From assembly GCA_949291445.1 (NCBI GenBank), contig CASEVT010000115.1:1-46718 (forward strand): a stretch of DNA of 46,718 nt, in the 5' to 3' direction. Positions 9,200-17,973 of the stretch are shown piece after piece. How positions within the stretch are numbered: the first letter of the stretch is position 1; each line of letters opens with the position of its first letter. Below the pieces are notes generated by a model. That model saw nothing but the letters and a program-made list of their open reading frames with translations, had not been told where the DNA came from and made no database searches. This stretch comes from an uncultured bacterium (GTDB lineage Bacteria; Cyanobacteriota; Vampirovibrionia; Gastranaerophilales; Gastranaerophilaceae). The translations under genes were made by a program, and so were the position numbers.

Positions 9200-9979
9200 T
9201 TAATCCATAATGTGCTCAAGCCCGTAGACAAATTCATTGTGTTGTGCGATATACTTAATAGCGAGCAAAACTCCGGTCATATAGCATTGTCTGTCCATAG
9301 AATCGTGTCTTATTTTGAGTATTTGACCCGATGCGCCGAAGATGACCTCTTGAGAAGCTATGTAGCCGGGCATTCTCACCGAATGAATCCTGATATCCGA
9401 ATAGGATTTTGCCCCTCTTGCGCAATCTATTGTTTCGATTTCTTCGCAGTTACCTGTTTGAAAACTGCCATTTCTTGCTTCAGACATCATTAATGCAGTT
9501 TTTACGGCGGTTCCCGAGGGTGCATCTTTTTTCTGGTTGTGGTGCAATTCTATTATTTCTGCATTTTCAAAGTATTTTGATGCCATTTGTGCAAATTTCA
9601 TCATTAATACTGCACCTGTTGAAAAATTAGGAGCAATAAGGCAGCCAAGATTTTTGTCTTTCGTTAGTTTTTTTAACGTCTCAATCTGTTCATCACTTAA
9701 TCCTGTTGTCCCAATAACCGGTTTTACTCCGTTTTCAAGACAAGTAATTGCATTTTCAAAAACAAATTTTGGTTGCGTAAAGTCTACCATAATGTCTGGT
9801 TTATACAGTTCTATTGCGGATTTGAGGTCTCCGTTTATTCTTACGTCGGGACATACCATTGTATCAAGCATATTTTTGTCAATTGCACAAACAAGTTCTA
9901 AATCTTGTGCATTGCAAACTGCTTTTACAACTTCTTTGCCCATTTTTCCCAATGCGCCGCATACTCCTACTTTTACCAT
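9200..9979 (-). CDS. dapB: 4-hydroxy-tetrahydrodipicolinate reductase
   Basis: DapB reduces 4-hydroxy-tetrahydrodipicolinate with NAD(P)H in the diaminopimelate/lysine pathway. The 259-residue product has the Rossmann motif GALGKMG at 8-14, VDFTQP and GTTGLS, and the catalytic signature ELHHNQKKDAPSGTA with its His pair and Lys. A GGAG site precedes the ATG (9977-9979) with seven bases between. The gene is divergent from the STAND ATPase gene at 10072; a minus-strand extended -10 (TGAGATAAT, 10014-10022) is a possible promoter. Confidence 0.95.
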   Translation of the reverse strand: MVKVGVCGALGKMGKEVVKAVCNAQDLELVCAIDKNMLDTMVCPDVRINGDLKSAIELYKPDIMVDFTQPKFVFENAITCLENGVKPVIGTTGLSDEQIETLKKLTKDKNLGCLIAPNFSTGAVLMMKFAQMASKYFENAEIIELHHNQKKDAPSGTAVKTALMMSEARNGSFQTGNCEEIETIDCARGAKSYSDIRIHSVRMPGYIASQEVIFGASGQILKIRHDSMDRQCYMTGVLLAIKYIAQHNEFVYGLEHIMD

Positions 9980-10013
9980 TTTTTTCTCCTTTTATTTTAG
10001 GTTAGTTTACTTT

Positions 10014-10022
10014 ATTATCTCA
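10014..10022 (-). promoter_or_regulatory. dapB: Possible extended -10 box for dapB
   Basis: The minus strand reads TGAGATAAT, an extended -10 element with one mismatch to TATAAT, about 35 bases before the dapB ATG. No clear -35 box was found. Confidence 0.3.
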
Positions 10023-10056
10023 TATAAATGGTAGTTTTAAACAACCCTAAAGTGTA

Positions 10057-10065
10057 TGTTACAAT
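10057..10065 (+). promoter_or_regulatory. Extended -10 box placed for leaderless transcription
   Basis: TGTTACAAT is an extended -10 element (TG, one base, TACAAT at 10060-10065). Six bases follow before the ATG at 10072, so the usual start site seven bases downstream falls on the A of the start codon. No Shine-Dalgarno sequence is present. Confidence 0.5.
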
Positions 10066-10071
10066 AGAAAA

Positions 10072-12516
10072 ATGGATAATAGTTTTTTGAAACAATTTAA
10101 TTCTGATGATATAGAAAATTATTTGAAGGATAGTTCTGATAATAGTTTTTTCAAAAATATTTCCGAATTAAAGGATTTGTTAAATTTTTACAAATCTTCA
10201 ACGGACTCGTTATGTTTGATAAACGGTCCGTTCGGAACATTCAAAACCGAGTTGCTAAATATGTCATTGAAATTTTTGTCGGAGGATGTTCTTGTATTCA
10301 AGTATGAGTGCTTTGAGGCAACTTGTATTGACGATATATTTTTGGCTGTATTTAACGATTTAAAGGAGTTTTTGCAAAATAAAAAAATAAAACCCTCAAA
10401 AATTGAAACCGATTCACTTTCAAAGAAGATCAATTTTTATCTTTCTCACATAGAAAAACCGGCTGTTTTTATACTGGATTCTTTCGAAAATCTTGATAAA
10501 AATCAGAATAAACCCGAGATTCTAAGTTTTATAGAACATATTTCCGCGTTTAGCAATTTTAAGGTCGTGGTACTTTCTCGTAATCAGGAACGTTTGGATA
10601 ATAAAAATTTTTATTCTATTTTTCTCAAACCATTTGAAAAAGAAGAAGTGAAGAAATTTTTTGAATCCGTGTTAATCAACACCGAGCCTGAGTTTTTGGA
10701 TAAACTTTATGATTACACTCAGGGTAATACAAGTTATATAGTTTTAACAGCAAAGATTATTTCATCGCTAAGGATGCCGTTGAAGACTTTGTTGGCTGAT
10801 TTTGATAAGAAAAAGTTTAGTTATGAAGAGTTTATCCTTCAAAAGTTACTTGCATTTGCGTCTGAAAATGATAGAAAATCGCTTTCTGTTCTTGCTCTGT
10901 CTAAAATGGGTTTTAGTAAAGAATTTTTGTGCAATCAATGTTTGTTCACCAAAGAGAAGTTGAATTATCTTTTAGATAAGGGGGTTTTGAGTTATGAAGG
11001 CGGCTATGTATTTTTAAAAAGTTATTTAAAGGAATATTTAACGCCTTATATTTCTCATTTTGAAAAAATTAATATACATCAGTATTTGAAAAATTTTTAC
11101 GAGTCGCAATTGCCCTTGAAACCTTCGCAGCGTGCAATACCTATTTCAAGAAATACAATGCGGGCTCAGTCTGCTTATCATAATACATTTTTGCCGGAAA
11201 ATTTCAACAGACCGTCACTTGATACGGCATATTTGGGGTATATGAACAGCAATACACGTGACTGGGATATTCCTGAACCCGTGCAAAAACCACAGAAAAA
11301 ACAAGAAAAACCCCAACGGCACAATCCCATGGAAAAATACGCATTGACGCAAGAAGAATTGGCGCTTTTAGGTTTGCCGATTGACTTGTCTAAGTCACCT
11401 GCATTGAGCCAACCTGTCGCAAACCAGTTACCGGTAAAACAAGAACAATACAGCTTATCTGATTTAATTGAGCAGGCTGAAGAGCTGTTGAAAAATCATG
11501 AGTATAATTCTGCTTTGGATATTTTATCAAAGGCAATGCAGAGAAAGGATGAGTTGGGATTTAAAGAAAATTTACCCTATATACTAAAGAATAGTGCACT
11601 TTGTTCAAAAAAAATGAACAATATTGATGAGTCCGTAAGTTTCTTGTACAAGCTTTATGATTTCTATTTTGAGAATAATCTTCTTGACAGAGGTAATGAT
11701 GTTCTTTTGGAGATAGCACAAACTTACAAGGATTCCTACCGTTTCATTAAGGCGAAAGAAATTTATGATCGATTTTTAAATTCAAAATTGCCTGTATCAG
11801 ACAGGATACTTGCTTATTCATACATTGGCAGGGCTGAAATAGAGGAGGATTCTTCTGATATACAAAATGCCATGCAAGATTACGGAAAAGCGTTTCAGTA
11901 TGCAAAAAGTATAAATGATAAGGCATTTTTATCAGAGGCATATTTTAAGTATGCATTGATACTTGATGATAACAATCAGATAGATAATGCTTTGAATTAT
12001 TATGAGAAATGTACAGAACTGAATGATCCGGCAAATACTTTTATCTCCTCGGCATATACCAATATTGCAGAGATATACAAGGAACGCAGGGATTTGAGCG
12101 CCGCATTCAAGAATTATCGGCTTGCATTAAAATATGACACTGAAGCATCAAATTATGAAGGAATATATTATTTGTGTACGAAATTGGCTGCTGTATGTGC
12201 TAAAGTTCGTCCCGATTTACGATTGAACTTTTTACTCAAGGCGCTTTCTGCTGCAAAGCGGATTCAGGATAAGTTTTATATTATCAATTCTTATATTGAG
12301 GTCGGTGATTATTATTACAAGGTTAAAAATGATGAGAAGGCACTGAAAGCATATTTGCTTGCAAGAAATATATTGACTGCTCAAGAGGAGTTTAGACCGG
12401 ATGATCTGAAAACAATTGACGTTCGAATAATGGATTTGAAGATCAGGATGGATAGAGAACTGTTTAAAAAATTGTCGGATGAAATATCAGAAAGGACTGT
12501 TGATGATGCAGTTTGA
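10072..12516 (+). CDS. STAND-type ATPase with C-terminal TPR array
   Basis: This 814-residue cytoplasmic protein has a P-loop GPFGTFKTE (52-60), a Walker B strand AVFILD ending at D136 and a following VVVLSRN segment with R170. The order and spacing are those of AAA_16/STAND signalling ATPases of the MalT type. A helical region follows (about 200-350), then a Pro/Gln/Lys-rich linker (about 360-445) and a series of tetratricopeptide repeats (about 455-790). STAND proteins typically use such repeats to sense a ligand and oligomerise. No effector domain such as a DNA-binding HTH or nuclease is visible. The start appears leaderless. rsmG overlaps its 3' end. The regulatory role is inferred from architecture only. 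Confidence 0.75.
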   Translation: MDNSFLKQFNSDDIENYLKDSSDNSFFKNISELKDLLNFYKSSTDSLCLINGPFGTFKTELLNMSLKFLSEDVLVFKYECFEATCIDDIFLAVFNDLKEFLQNKKIKPSKIETDSLSKKINFYLSHIEKPAVFILDSFENLDKNQNKPEILSFIEHISAFSNFKVVVLSRNQERLDNKNFYSIFLKPFEKEEVKKFFESVLINTEPEFLDKLYDYTQGNTSYIVLTAKIISSLRMPLKTLLADFDKKKFSYEEFILQKLLAFASENDRKSLSVLALSKMGFSKEFLCNQCLFTKEKLNYLLDKGVLSYEGGYVFLKSYLKEYLTPYISHFEKINIHQYLKNFYESQLPLKPSQRAIPISRNTMRAQSAYHNTFLPENFNRPSLDTAYLGYMNSNTRDWDIPEPVQKPQKKQEKPQRHNPMEKYALTQEELALLGLPIDLSKSPALSQPVANQLPVKQEQYSLSDLIEQAEELLKNHEYNSALDILSKAMQRKDELGFKENLPYILKNSALCSKKMNNIDESVSFLYKLYDFYFENNLLDRGNDVLLEIAQTYKDSYRFIKAKEIYDRFLNSKLPVSDRILAYSYIGRAEIEEDSSDIQNAMQDYGKAFQYAKSINDKAFLSEAYFKYALILDDNNQIDNALNYYEKCTELNDPANTFISSAYTNIAEIYKERRDLSAAFKNYRLALKYDTEASNYEGIYYLCTKLAAVCAKVRPDLRLNFLLKALSAAKRIQDKFYIINSYIEVGDYYYKVKNDEKALKAYLLARNILTAQEEFRPDDLKTIDVRIMDLKIRMDRELFKKLSDEISERTVDDAV

Positions 12517-13210
12517 GTTGTTAAGTCAGTTGGGTTTGGGTTTGACGAGAAGCGCACAGACCAGACTTGAGAATTTTGTAAAGGTTTTTAATATATATAA
12601 TTCTCATACGAATTTGGTAAGTAAAAAAGATGAAGAACATTTTTTTGTGAAGCATATATACGATTCGCTTTCGATAAATTTGTTCTTACAAAAATACGGT
12701 TTTGAAAAGTTTAAAATGCTTGATATCGGTACCGGCGGGGGATTTCCGGCTATACCTATCTCAATATTCTATGATGAGTGTGACATACTTGCTATAGATT
12801 CGATTGCAAAAAAGATTGGATTTGTGGAGCTGGCAAAAAAAGAATTGATGTTAGAACATCTTGTTCCCGCTTGTCGAAGAGCTGAGGAGTTAAAATATAC
12901 TGATAAGGGAAGTTTTGATATAGCAGTTTCAAGAGCAGTAGCGCCTTTGCGGGTTCTTTTGGAGTATTCTGTTCCTTATCTGAAAATAGGCGGTTATTTT
13001 GTTGCATACAAGTCATTGAGTGCAGACAGAGAGTTAGAGGAAGCTCAAAATGCACTGGCAACATTAAGAGCGGAATTTGTTGAAAAGATTGATTATAAGC
13101 TTCCTGGGTTGGAGGGATATAGCCGACAGCTGGTTATTATTAAAAAAAATGACAAAACTCCGTCAATTTTTCCAAGAAAATCCGGTGCACCTAAAAAACT
13201 ACCGTTGTAA
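12503..13210 (+). CDS. rsmG: 16S rRNA (guanine-N7) methyltransferase RsmG
   Basis: RsmG (GidB) methylates N7 of G527 in the 16S rRNA 530 loop. The SAM-binding motif MLDIGTGGGFPAIPIS (72-87) and the downstream SRAVAPLRVLLEY and IGGYFVAYKS segments are diagnostic. AAGGA (12492-12496) sits six bases before the ATG at 12503, which also lies inside the last codons of the ATPase gene, so the two are translationally coupled. The frame runs further upstream to 12479, but that start has no binding site. The product from 12503 has 235 residues, normal for the family. Confidence 0.92.
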   Translation: MMQFELLSQLGLGLTRSAQTRLENFVKVFNIYNSHTNLVSKKDEEHFFVKHIYDSLSINLFLQKYGFEKFKMLDIGTGGGFPAIPISIFYDECDILAIDSIAKKIGFVELAKKELMLEHLVPACRRAEELKYTDKGSFDIAVSRAVAPLRVLLEYSVPYLKIGGYFVAYKSLSADRELEEAQNALATLRAEFVEKIDYKLPGLEGYSRQLVIIKKNDKTPSIFPRKSGAPKKLPL

Positions 13211-13217
13211 AAGTTTG

Positions 13218-13226
13218 TGATATTTT
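13218..13226 (+). promoter_or_regulatory. Extended -10 box before the PadR-like gene
   Basis: TGATATTTT (TG, A, TATTTT at 13221-13226) is followed by six bases and then the ATG at 13233. This is the same geometry as at 10057-10074, and again there is no Shine-Dalgarno sequence. Confidence 0.4.
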
Positions 13227-13232
13227 ATTATT

Positions 13233-13736
13233 ATGATAGAGCTATTGATAATTTACAGTCTTAATAAACGTGAAAGAACTTTATATTCGCTAAGGTCGGA
13301 TATAATTGAAAAATTCGGATATTTTACCCGCCCCAGTATAGGTACGTTGCATCCTGCGTTGAAAAAGATGCTCGGCTTGAATGTTCTGACTGTGAGAAAT
13401 GATTTTTCTCAAGGCGGTAAAAAATCTACTTTTTATGGGCTTGCTTCCGGTGCTATGAAATATTTTAAGCAGGTTTTTGATTCGCCTTTGAGTGAAAATC
13501 CTACATTGTTCTTTACTGAATTACAATCTAAAATCGCTGTTTTGTCTTTACTTTCTGAGCAGGACAAATTGGAATTTTTTAAAGATGTTTCATTGAAATT
13601 GGAATCATATCGGCTTGATTTGAGAAATGTGCTTGAAGATGAATATATTAAGCTTGATATTTATCAAGAGTGCTTATTGAAAAAAAATATTGAAAATGTT
13701 GAAAAGTATATAGAACTTGTGGAAAAGATTAAATAA
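13233..13736 (+). CDS. PadR-like winged-helix regulator
   Basis: The 167-residue product has an N-terminal PadR-type winged helix: IIYSLNKRERTLYSLRSDI, then RPSIGTLHPALKKMLGLNVL and a wing with GGKKSTFYGLA. A C-terminal, mostly helical and charged region follows (about 85-167) and is likely the dimerisation part. PadR proteins usually repress transcription by binding operators near their own or neighbouring genes; no operator palindrome is obvious here. The gene lies 22 bases after rsmG with no ribosome binding site, and its stop overlaps the next ATG (TAATG). The family call is good; the target is unknown. Confidence 0.75.
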   Translation: MIELLIIYSLNKRERTLYSLRSDIIEKFGYFTRPSIGTLHPALKKMLGLNVLTVRNDFSQGGKKSTFYGLASGAMKYFKQVFDSPLSENPTLFFTELQSKIAVLSLLSEQDKLEFFKDVSLKLESYRLDLRNVLEDEYIKLDIYQECLLKKNIENVEKYIELVEKIK

Positions 13737-15022
13737 TGCCTGCAATAATAAGTGAAGTTGAACTTGAATCAATCGCGGATGAGCTCGGTTTTGAGCGGGG
13801 TGATCTCATATTGTCGATAAATAATCAGAAATTGCGAGATTTGATTGATTATAAATTTGCAATCAATTCTGAGTATCTGGAAATAGAATTGCAGCGCGCA
13901 AACGGTGAGATTGAAGAGTTTGAAATTGAAAAAGAGTATGATGATGATTTGGGGATAATATTCGAGTCTGCTGTTTTTGACAGGATTAAGCCGTGTACTA
14001 ACCATTGTATATTTTGTTTTGTTGACCAGCAGCCTGCGGGATTAAGAAAATCACTTTATATAAAGGATGATGACTATAGACTTTCGTATTTACAAGGTAC
14101 GTATATTACACTAACAAATATGAAAGAGTCTGACTGGCAAAGGATCGAGAAGCTTGGACTCGGACCGTTGTATGTATCAGTGCATACAACAAACCCGAAA
14201 CTTAGAACATCAATGTTAAATAACCCCCGTGCGGCAAGTATTTTAGAGGACTTAAACCGACTTAAAAAAGCTCATATTCCTTTGCATCTTCAAATAGTCA
14301 TGTGCCCTGGAATAAATGACGGTGACGAATTGGTTAGAACATTGAATGATCTTTCATTGTACAAGTCGGTTGTAAAGTCTATTGCGGTTGTGCCGGTTGG
14401 TTTAACGGAGTTTCACAAAAATAAGCTGCGGGTACTGACTAAAGAAAATGCAATAAAAACTATTAATATCATAGATGAGTACAACAAATCCCAAAGGCGT
14501 AATATTGCACAGGCAAGCGATGAAATATTCTTAAGAGCTCAAGTTCCGATACCTCCAAGAAAATATTACGGTAATTTTTCGCAATTGGAGGATGGTGTGG
14601 GCGCTATACGCCTTTTGATTGATGATTTTAATAAACACAAAAAGAAACTTCCGTCTTCTGTTCCGAATGAAAAGCGGTTTACTTTTGCAACTTCAACTGC
14701 TGCTGCTTTGCCAGTTATGCAAATTGTGGAGGAATTAAATAAGGTTAAAAATTTGGATTGTGAATTTGTAGAGTTAAAAAATAATTATTTTGGAAAAAAT
14801 GTCACAGTTGCGGGACTTATAACAGGCAAGGATTTAATTTCGCAATTACAAGATAAAAAAATTTCTAATCTTATTATTCCATCGATAATGTTGCGTCGGT
14901 ATGTGGGCGATTTTTTGGACGGTGTAACCGTTTTGGATGTAGAGAAAGCGCTTAGGTGTAAGGTTTTTGTTATAAAGGATATTTATTCTTGCGCGGAAAT
15001 TCTTGAGATTATTTTAGCGTAG
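13736..15022 (+). CDS. PDZ/radical SAM/DUF512 Fe-S protein
   Basis: The 428-residue protein starts with a PDZ-like segment (about 1-70, LGFERGDLILSINNQKLRDLIDY). A radical SAM core follows with the cysteine triplet C87-x3-C91-x2-C94 (CTNHCIFCFVDQQPAG), and then the C-terminal DUF512 domain. This matches the family annotated as putative Fe-S oxidoreductases in Cyanobacteria and Clostridia; its reaction is not established. The ATG overlaps the stop of the PadR-like gene, so the two are co-expressed. It converges on trkH with only 38 bases between them and no clear terminator. Confidence 0.88.
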   Translation: MPAIISEVELESIADELGFERGDLILSINNQKLRDLIDYKFAINSEYLEIELQRANGEIEEFEIEKEYDDDLGIIFESAVFDRIKPCTNHCIFCFVDQQPAGLRKSLYIKDDDYRLSYLQGTYITLTNMKESDWQRIEKLGLGPLYVSVHTTNPKLRTSMLNNPRAASILEDLNRLKKAHIPLHLQIVMCPGINDGDELVRTLNDLSLYKSVVKSIAVVPVGLTEFHKNKLRVLTKENAIKTINIIDEYNKSQRRNIAQASDEIFLRAQVPIPPRKYYGNFSQLEDGVGAIRLLIDDFNKHKKKLPSSVPNEKRFTFATSTAAALPVMQIVEELNKVKNLDCEFVELKNNYFGKNVTVAGLITGKDLISQLQDKKISNLIIPSIMLRRYVGDFLDGVTVLDVEKALRCKVFVIKDIYSCAEILEIILA

Positions 15023-15060
15023 ATGGTTGTTTGATGGTGCTTATGGATTTTGGTGGTATT

Positions 15061-16521
15061 TTATTCGTTTTTTATGTTCCAAAAGTCCGGATGAAGCATT
15101 GCTAAAAACGGTATTAATTCTAACCTGCCGATTAGCATGTTAATGATGCAAATAATTTTTGTGGCAGGTTGCAGAGTTGCAAATGAGCCCATCGGTCCGA
15201 TAATAGCACCGAATCCGGGACCGACATTGCCCAAAGTGGTAATACTGCCGCTCAATCCGACAACTGTATTGTTTTCAATAATGGATATTAGCAAGGCAGA
15301 AATAGCAAAAATAAAGTAATAAAATACAATAAAAGCCATCATTTGCTGTCCTACTTCTGGGCTGATTATTGTCTTGTTGAGCTTAATTGGGTAAACAGCA
15401 TTGGGGTGCATGATTTTAGCAATCTCCCTTCTTATATATTTAAAGATGAAAGCAACCCGAACAACTTTTAGTCCGCCCGCTGCAGAACCGGCACAGCCAC
15501 CTACAAACATTAGCAAAAATAAAAGTAACTTTGCGTCCAAAGACCATTTAGCAAAATCAACGGAAGCAAAGCCAGCAGTTATTATTATGCTTATAGTCTG
15601 AAATACTGAATCAGTTATTGCCTTAAATGGTGCATAATTGTTGTGCAGTATTAAAGAAATTGTAATAAGGACAGAGAATACTAAAATAATAGAAACGTAA
15701 AGTACAAATTCATCATTCTTAAGTAACAAAGATGGCTTTCTTTGTGCAAAAACATTGTAAAGAAGGGCGAAGTTAGTACCTGCAATTGCGCCGAAAAATG
15801 CAATAATCCAAATTATAATAGTAGAATTGTAACCCATAATACTCAATGGATTGGGCGAAAATCCGCCACCGGCAAGGGTCGAGAAAGAGTTGCAAAATGC
15901 GTCAAACCAAGGCATGCCAACAAATTTCAAAATAATAATTTCTAAAATTGTAAAAATAACATACAATCCCCACAAAGCAGTGGCAGTATGTCTTATTCTG
16001 GGGGTAATTTTGTCTTCTGTAGGACCCGGTGCTTCAGCAAAAAACATTTGTCTTCCCGCGACGGCGAATTGAGGTAAAACTGCTATAAATAAAACGATTA
16101 TTCCCATACCGCCAAGCCATTGGCTCAATGACCGCCAAAAGAACATCGTTTTTGGGTAGGTGTATGTTGTGAGTATTGTTGCACCGGTTGTTGTAATTCC
16201 TGATACTGATTCAAACAACGAATCCAAAAACGGCAGCCCGTAAAAGAGATAAGGGATTGCGGAGATAAGAGCAAAAAGCACCCAGGAAAAAGCAACAACA
16301 CATAATGCCTCAGATTTTTTTATGTCATTCAGACCTTCAAACGTATCGGATTTTTTTCTTATAAACAGGCTTAAAACCAGCGCAGTTGCAGAAGCTGTTA
16401 CGAACGGAACTACTGAAGAATAATCGTGATAGTAAAATGCAATTAGAACAGGTGCGAGGATTACCAGTGCGATGCACTGCAATATCATGCCAATTGCGTT
16501 AAAAACATAAGTTAGTCTCAT
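15061..16521 (-). CDS. trkH: Trk-type potassium uptake channel subunit
   Basis: TrkH is the inner-membrane K+ translocating subunit. The 486-residue protein is strongly hydrophobic and shows four pore-loop filter segments: GITTTGATILTT, STLAGGGFSPNP, ISIIITAGFASVDF and TTLGNVGPGFG. Each carries the expected filter Gly, with a basic residue in a late membrane helix region (GLKVVR). Its ATG overlaps the trkA stop by four bases (ATGA), so the pair is translated together. Length and order agree with bacterial TrkH/KtrB. Confidence 0.93.
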   Translation of the reverse strand: MRLTYVFNAIGMILQCIALVILAPVLIAFYYHDYSSVVPFVTASATALVLSLFIRKKSDTFEGLNDIKKSEALCVVAFSWVLFALISAIPYLFYGLPFLDSLFESVSGITTTGATILTTYTYPKTMFFWRSLSQWLGGMGIIVLFIAVLPQFAVAGRQMFFAEAPGPTEDKITPRIRHTATALWGLYVIFTILEIIILKFVGMPWFDAFCNSFSTLAGGGFSPNPLSIMGYNSTIIIWIIAFFGAIAGTNFALLYNVFAQRKPSLLLKNDEFVLYVSIILVFSVLITISLILHNNYAPFKAITDSVFQTISIIITAGFASVDFAKWSLDAKLLLFLLMFVGGCAGSAAGGLKVVRVAFIFKYIRREIAKIMHPNAVYPIKLNKTIISPEVGQQMMAFIVFYYFIFAISALLISIIENNTVVGLSGSITTLGNVGPGFGAIIGPMGSFATLQPATKIICIINMLIGRLELIPFLAMLHPDFWNIKNE

Positions 16522-17849
16522 TGCTTAGTAAAAAATTCCTTAACTCTAAAACAATCTTCTGCACTCGTAAAAATAACAAGTGAATCAAAAGGTTCAAGAA
16601 CAGTGTTTCCTTTAGGTATAATAACCTTTGCACCTCTTTGAATAATAGCGATAATAGCTTTAAATGGTATTTTTAAGTCCATTATTTTTTTTGGAGAAAA
16701 ATCCCCCGCTAAGCTGGTTTCAATAATTCTGCCCTTACCGCTTTCAACGGTAGCGAGTATTTCCACACCCGTTTCAATTAAATCATTTTTAATTTCATTA
16801 ATGGAAGCTTCCTTAGGCGAAAGAGCTACATCGATACCTACTTTTTCAAAAAGCGGTATATTGGTGGATTTAGAAACTCGAGTGATAACTCTTTTTGCAC
16901 CGAGTTGTTTAACAAGTAGTGAGCAAAGCAAATTCTTTTCATCGTTGTTAGTAACACTTATAACAACGTCAGAATCGGCAATATCTTCGGATTGAAGTAA
17001 ATCCAGATTAGTTCCATCACCGTACAAGACAAGAGTTTTCTTTAAAACTTCGGTTAAGTCTTCGCAGCGTTTGTAATCTTTTTCGATAATCTTTGTTTTT
17101 ATCCCGACTTTTTCAAGGTATTGAGCGAGCATAAGTCCTACATTACCACCGCCAATAATAGCTGCGGTTTTAACTTTTGCATTATTTTCAAAAAGTTTGT
17201 TGGCAAGAATATCTAACGAGGTTGAAGAACCCATAAAAATAACTTTATCATTTAGTTCGAAAACAGTTTCGCCATCGGGTATTGATAGTATAGAATCTCT
17301 TGTAATACCGACGATTAATGTGTCATCAGGGAACTGATAATCTTTAATTTTAACACCCAAAAGCTCAGAATTTTCCTTAATCCGATATTCCAGAAGTCTT
17401 GCTTTACCGGATGCAAAGTTTTCGACATCTACAGCTTCCGGAACGGTAATGATCCTAAAAATTTCTTGAGTTAACAGTTCTTCCGGCCAAATGATGTAGT
17501 CAATCATTTTATATTTAGTATTTTTTAACAGAGTCATAGACTCAATATATTCGGGCTTGCTGACGAAGCAAACAGTTTTAGCCTGGCTCATCCTGCTAAC
17601 GGTAAGGCAGGACACAATATTAGCTTCATCAAAACCAGTACAAGCAATAAACACATCGGCATCTTCAATGTTGGCTGCCTTCAAAACATTCATGTTTGAG
17701 CCGTTGCCTTCAACAAATCTGATATCAAGCCTGTTAAGAGCGACAGTTTTATTCTCTTCCTTATCAATAATCGTGATGTCATGATCTTCAAAAAACTCTG
17801 TAGCAATAAGGCATCCGATTTCGCTTGCACCAAAAACAACTATCTTCAT
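16518..17849 (-). CDS. trkA: Trk potassium uptake regulatory subunit
   Basis: TrkA gates the TrkH channel in response to nucleotide. The 443-residue protein carries two RCK units, each a Rossmann NAD-binding half plus a TrkA_C half: the first with GASEIG near residue 8, the second with GGGNVG near residue 235 and YGDGTNLDLL. The first glycine motif lacks its middle Gly (GAS instead of GAG/GxG), so nucleotide binding may differ between the two units. Promoter boxes lie at 17877-17905. The upstream neighbour, yidC, is divergent. Confidence 0.93.
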   Translation of the reverse strand: MKIVVFGASEIGCLIATEFFEDHDITIIDKEENKTVALNRLDIRFVEGNGSNMNVLKAANIEDADVFIACTGFDEANIVSCLTVSRMSQAKTVCFVSKPEYIESMTLLKNTKYKMIDYIIWPEELLTQEIFRIITVPEAVDVENFASGKARLLEYRIKENSELLGVKIKDYQFPDDTLIVGITRDSILSIPDGETVFELNDKVIFMGSSTSLDILANKLFENNAKVKTAAIIGGGNVGLMLAQYLEKVGIKTKIIEKDYKRCEDLTEVLKKTLVLYGDGTNLDLLQSEDIADSDVVISVTNNDEKNLLCSLLVKQLGAKRVITRVSKSTNIPLFEKVGIDVALSPKEASINEIKNDLIETGVEILATVESGKGRIIETSLAGDFSPKKIMDLKIPFKAIIAIIQRGAKVIIPKGNTVLEPFDSLVIFTSAEDCFRVKEFFTKQ

Positions 17850-17876
17850 AATTTTCTGTCCTACGTGTTTGTAATA

Positions 17877-17905
17877 TTTATATTCTAAATAAAGATAATT
17901 TACAA
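17877..17905 (-). promoter_or_regulatory. trkA: trkA-trkH promoter
   Basis: On the minus strand TTGTAA (17900-17905) and TATAAA (17877-17882) are 17 bases apart, leaving a leader of about 20 bases with AGGAC before the trkA ATG. Confidence 0.5.
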
Positions 17906-17973
17906 CAAGTTACATTTTTTTTATTTTTTTTGTTTTACAATATCAATTAATAAGACTATCAGAGGAGAATGTT

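Noticed and set aside
12792-13064. 90-codon minus-strand frame inside rsmG
   Set aside because: It lies entirely within the conserved methyltransferase gene and shows no protein family signal.
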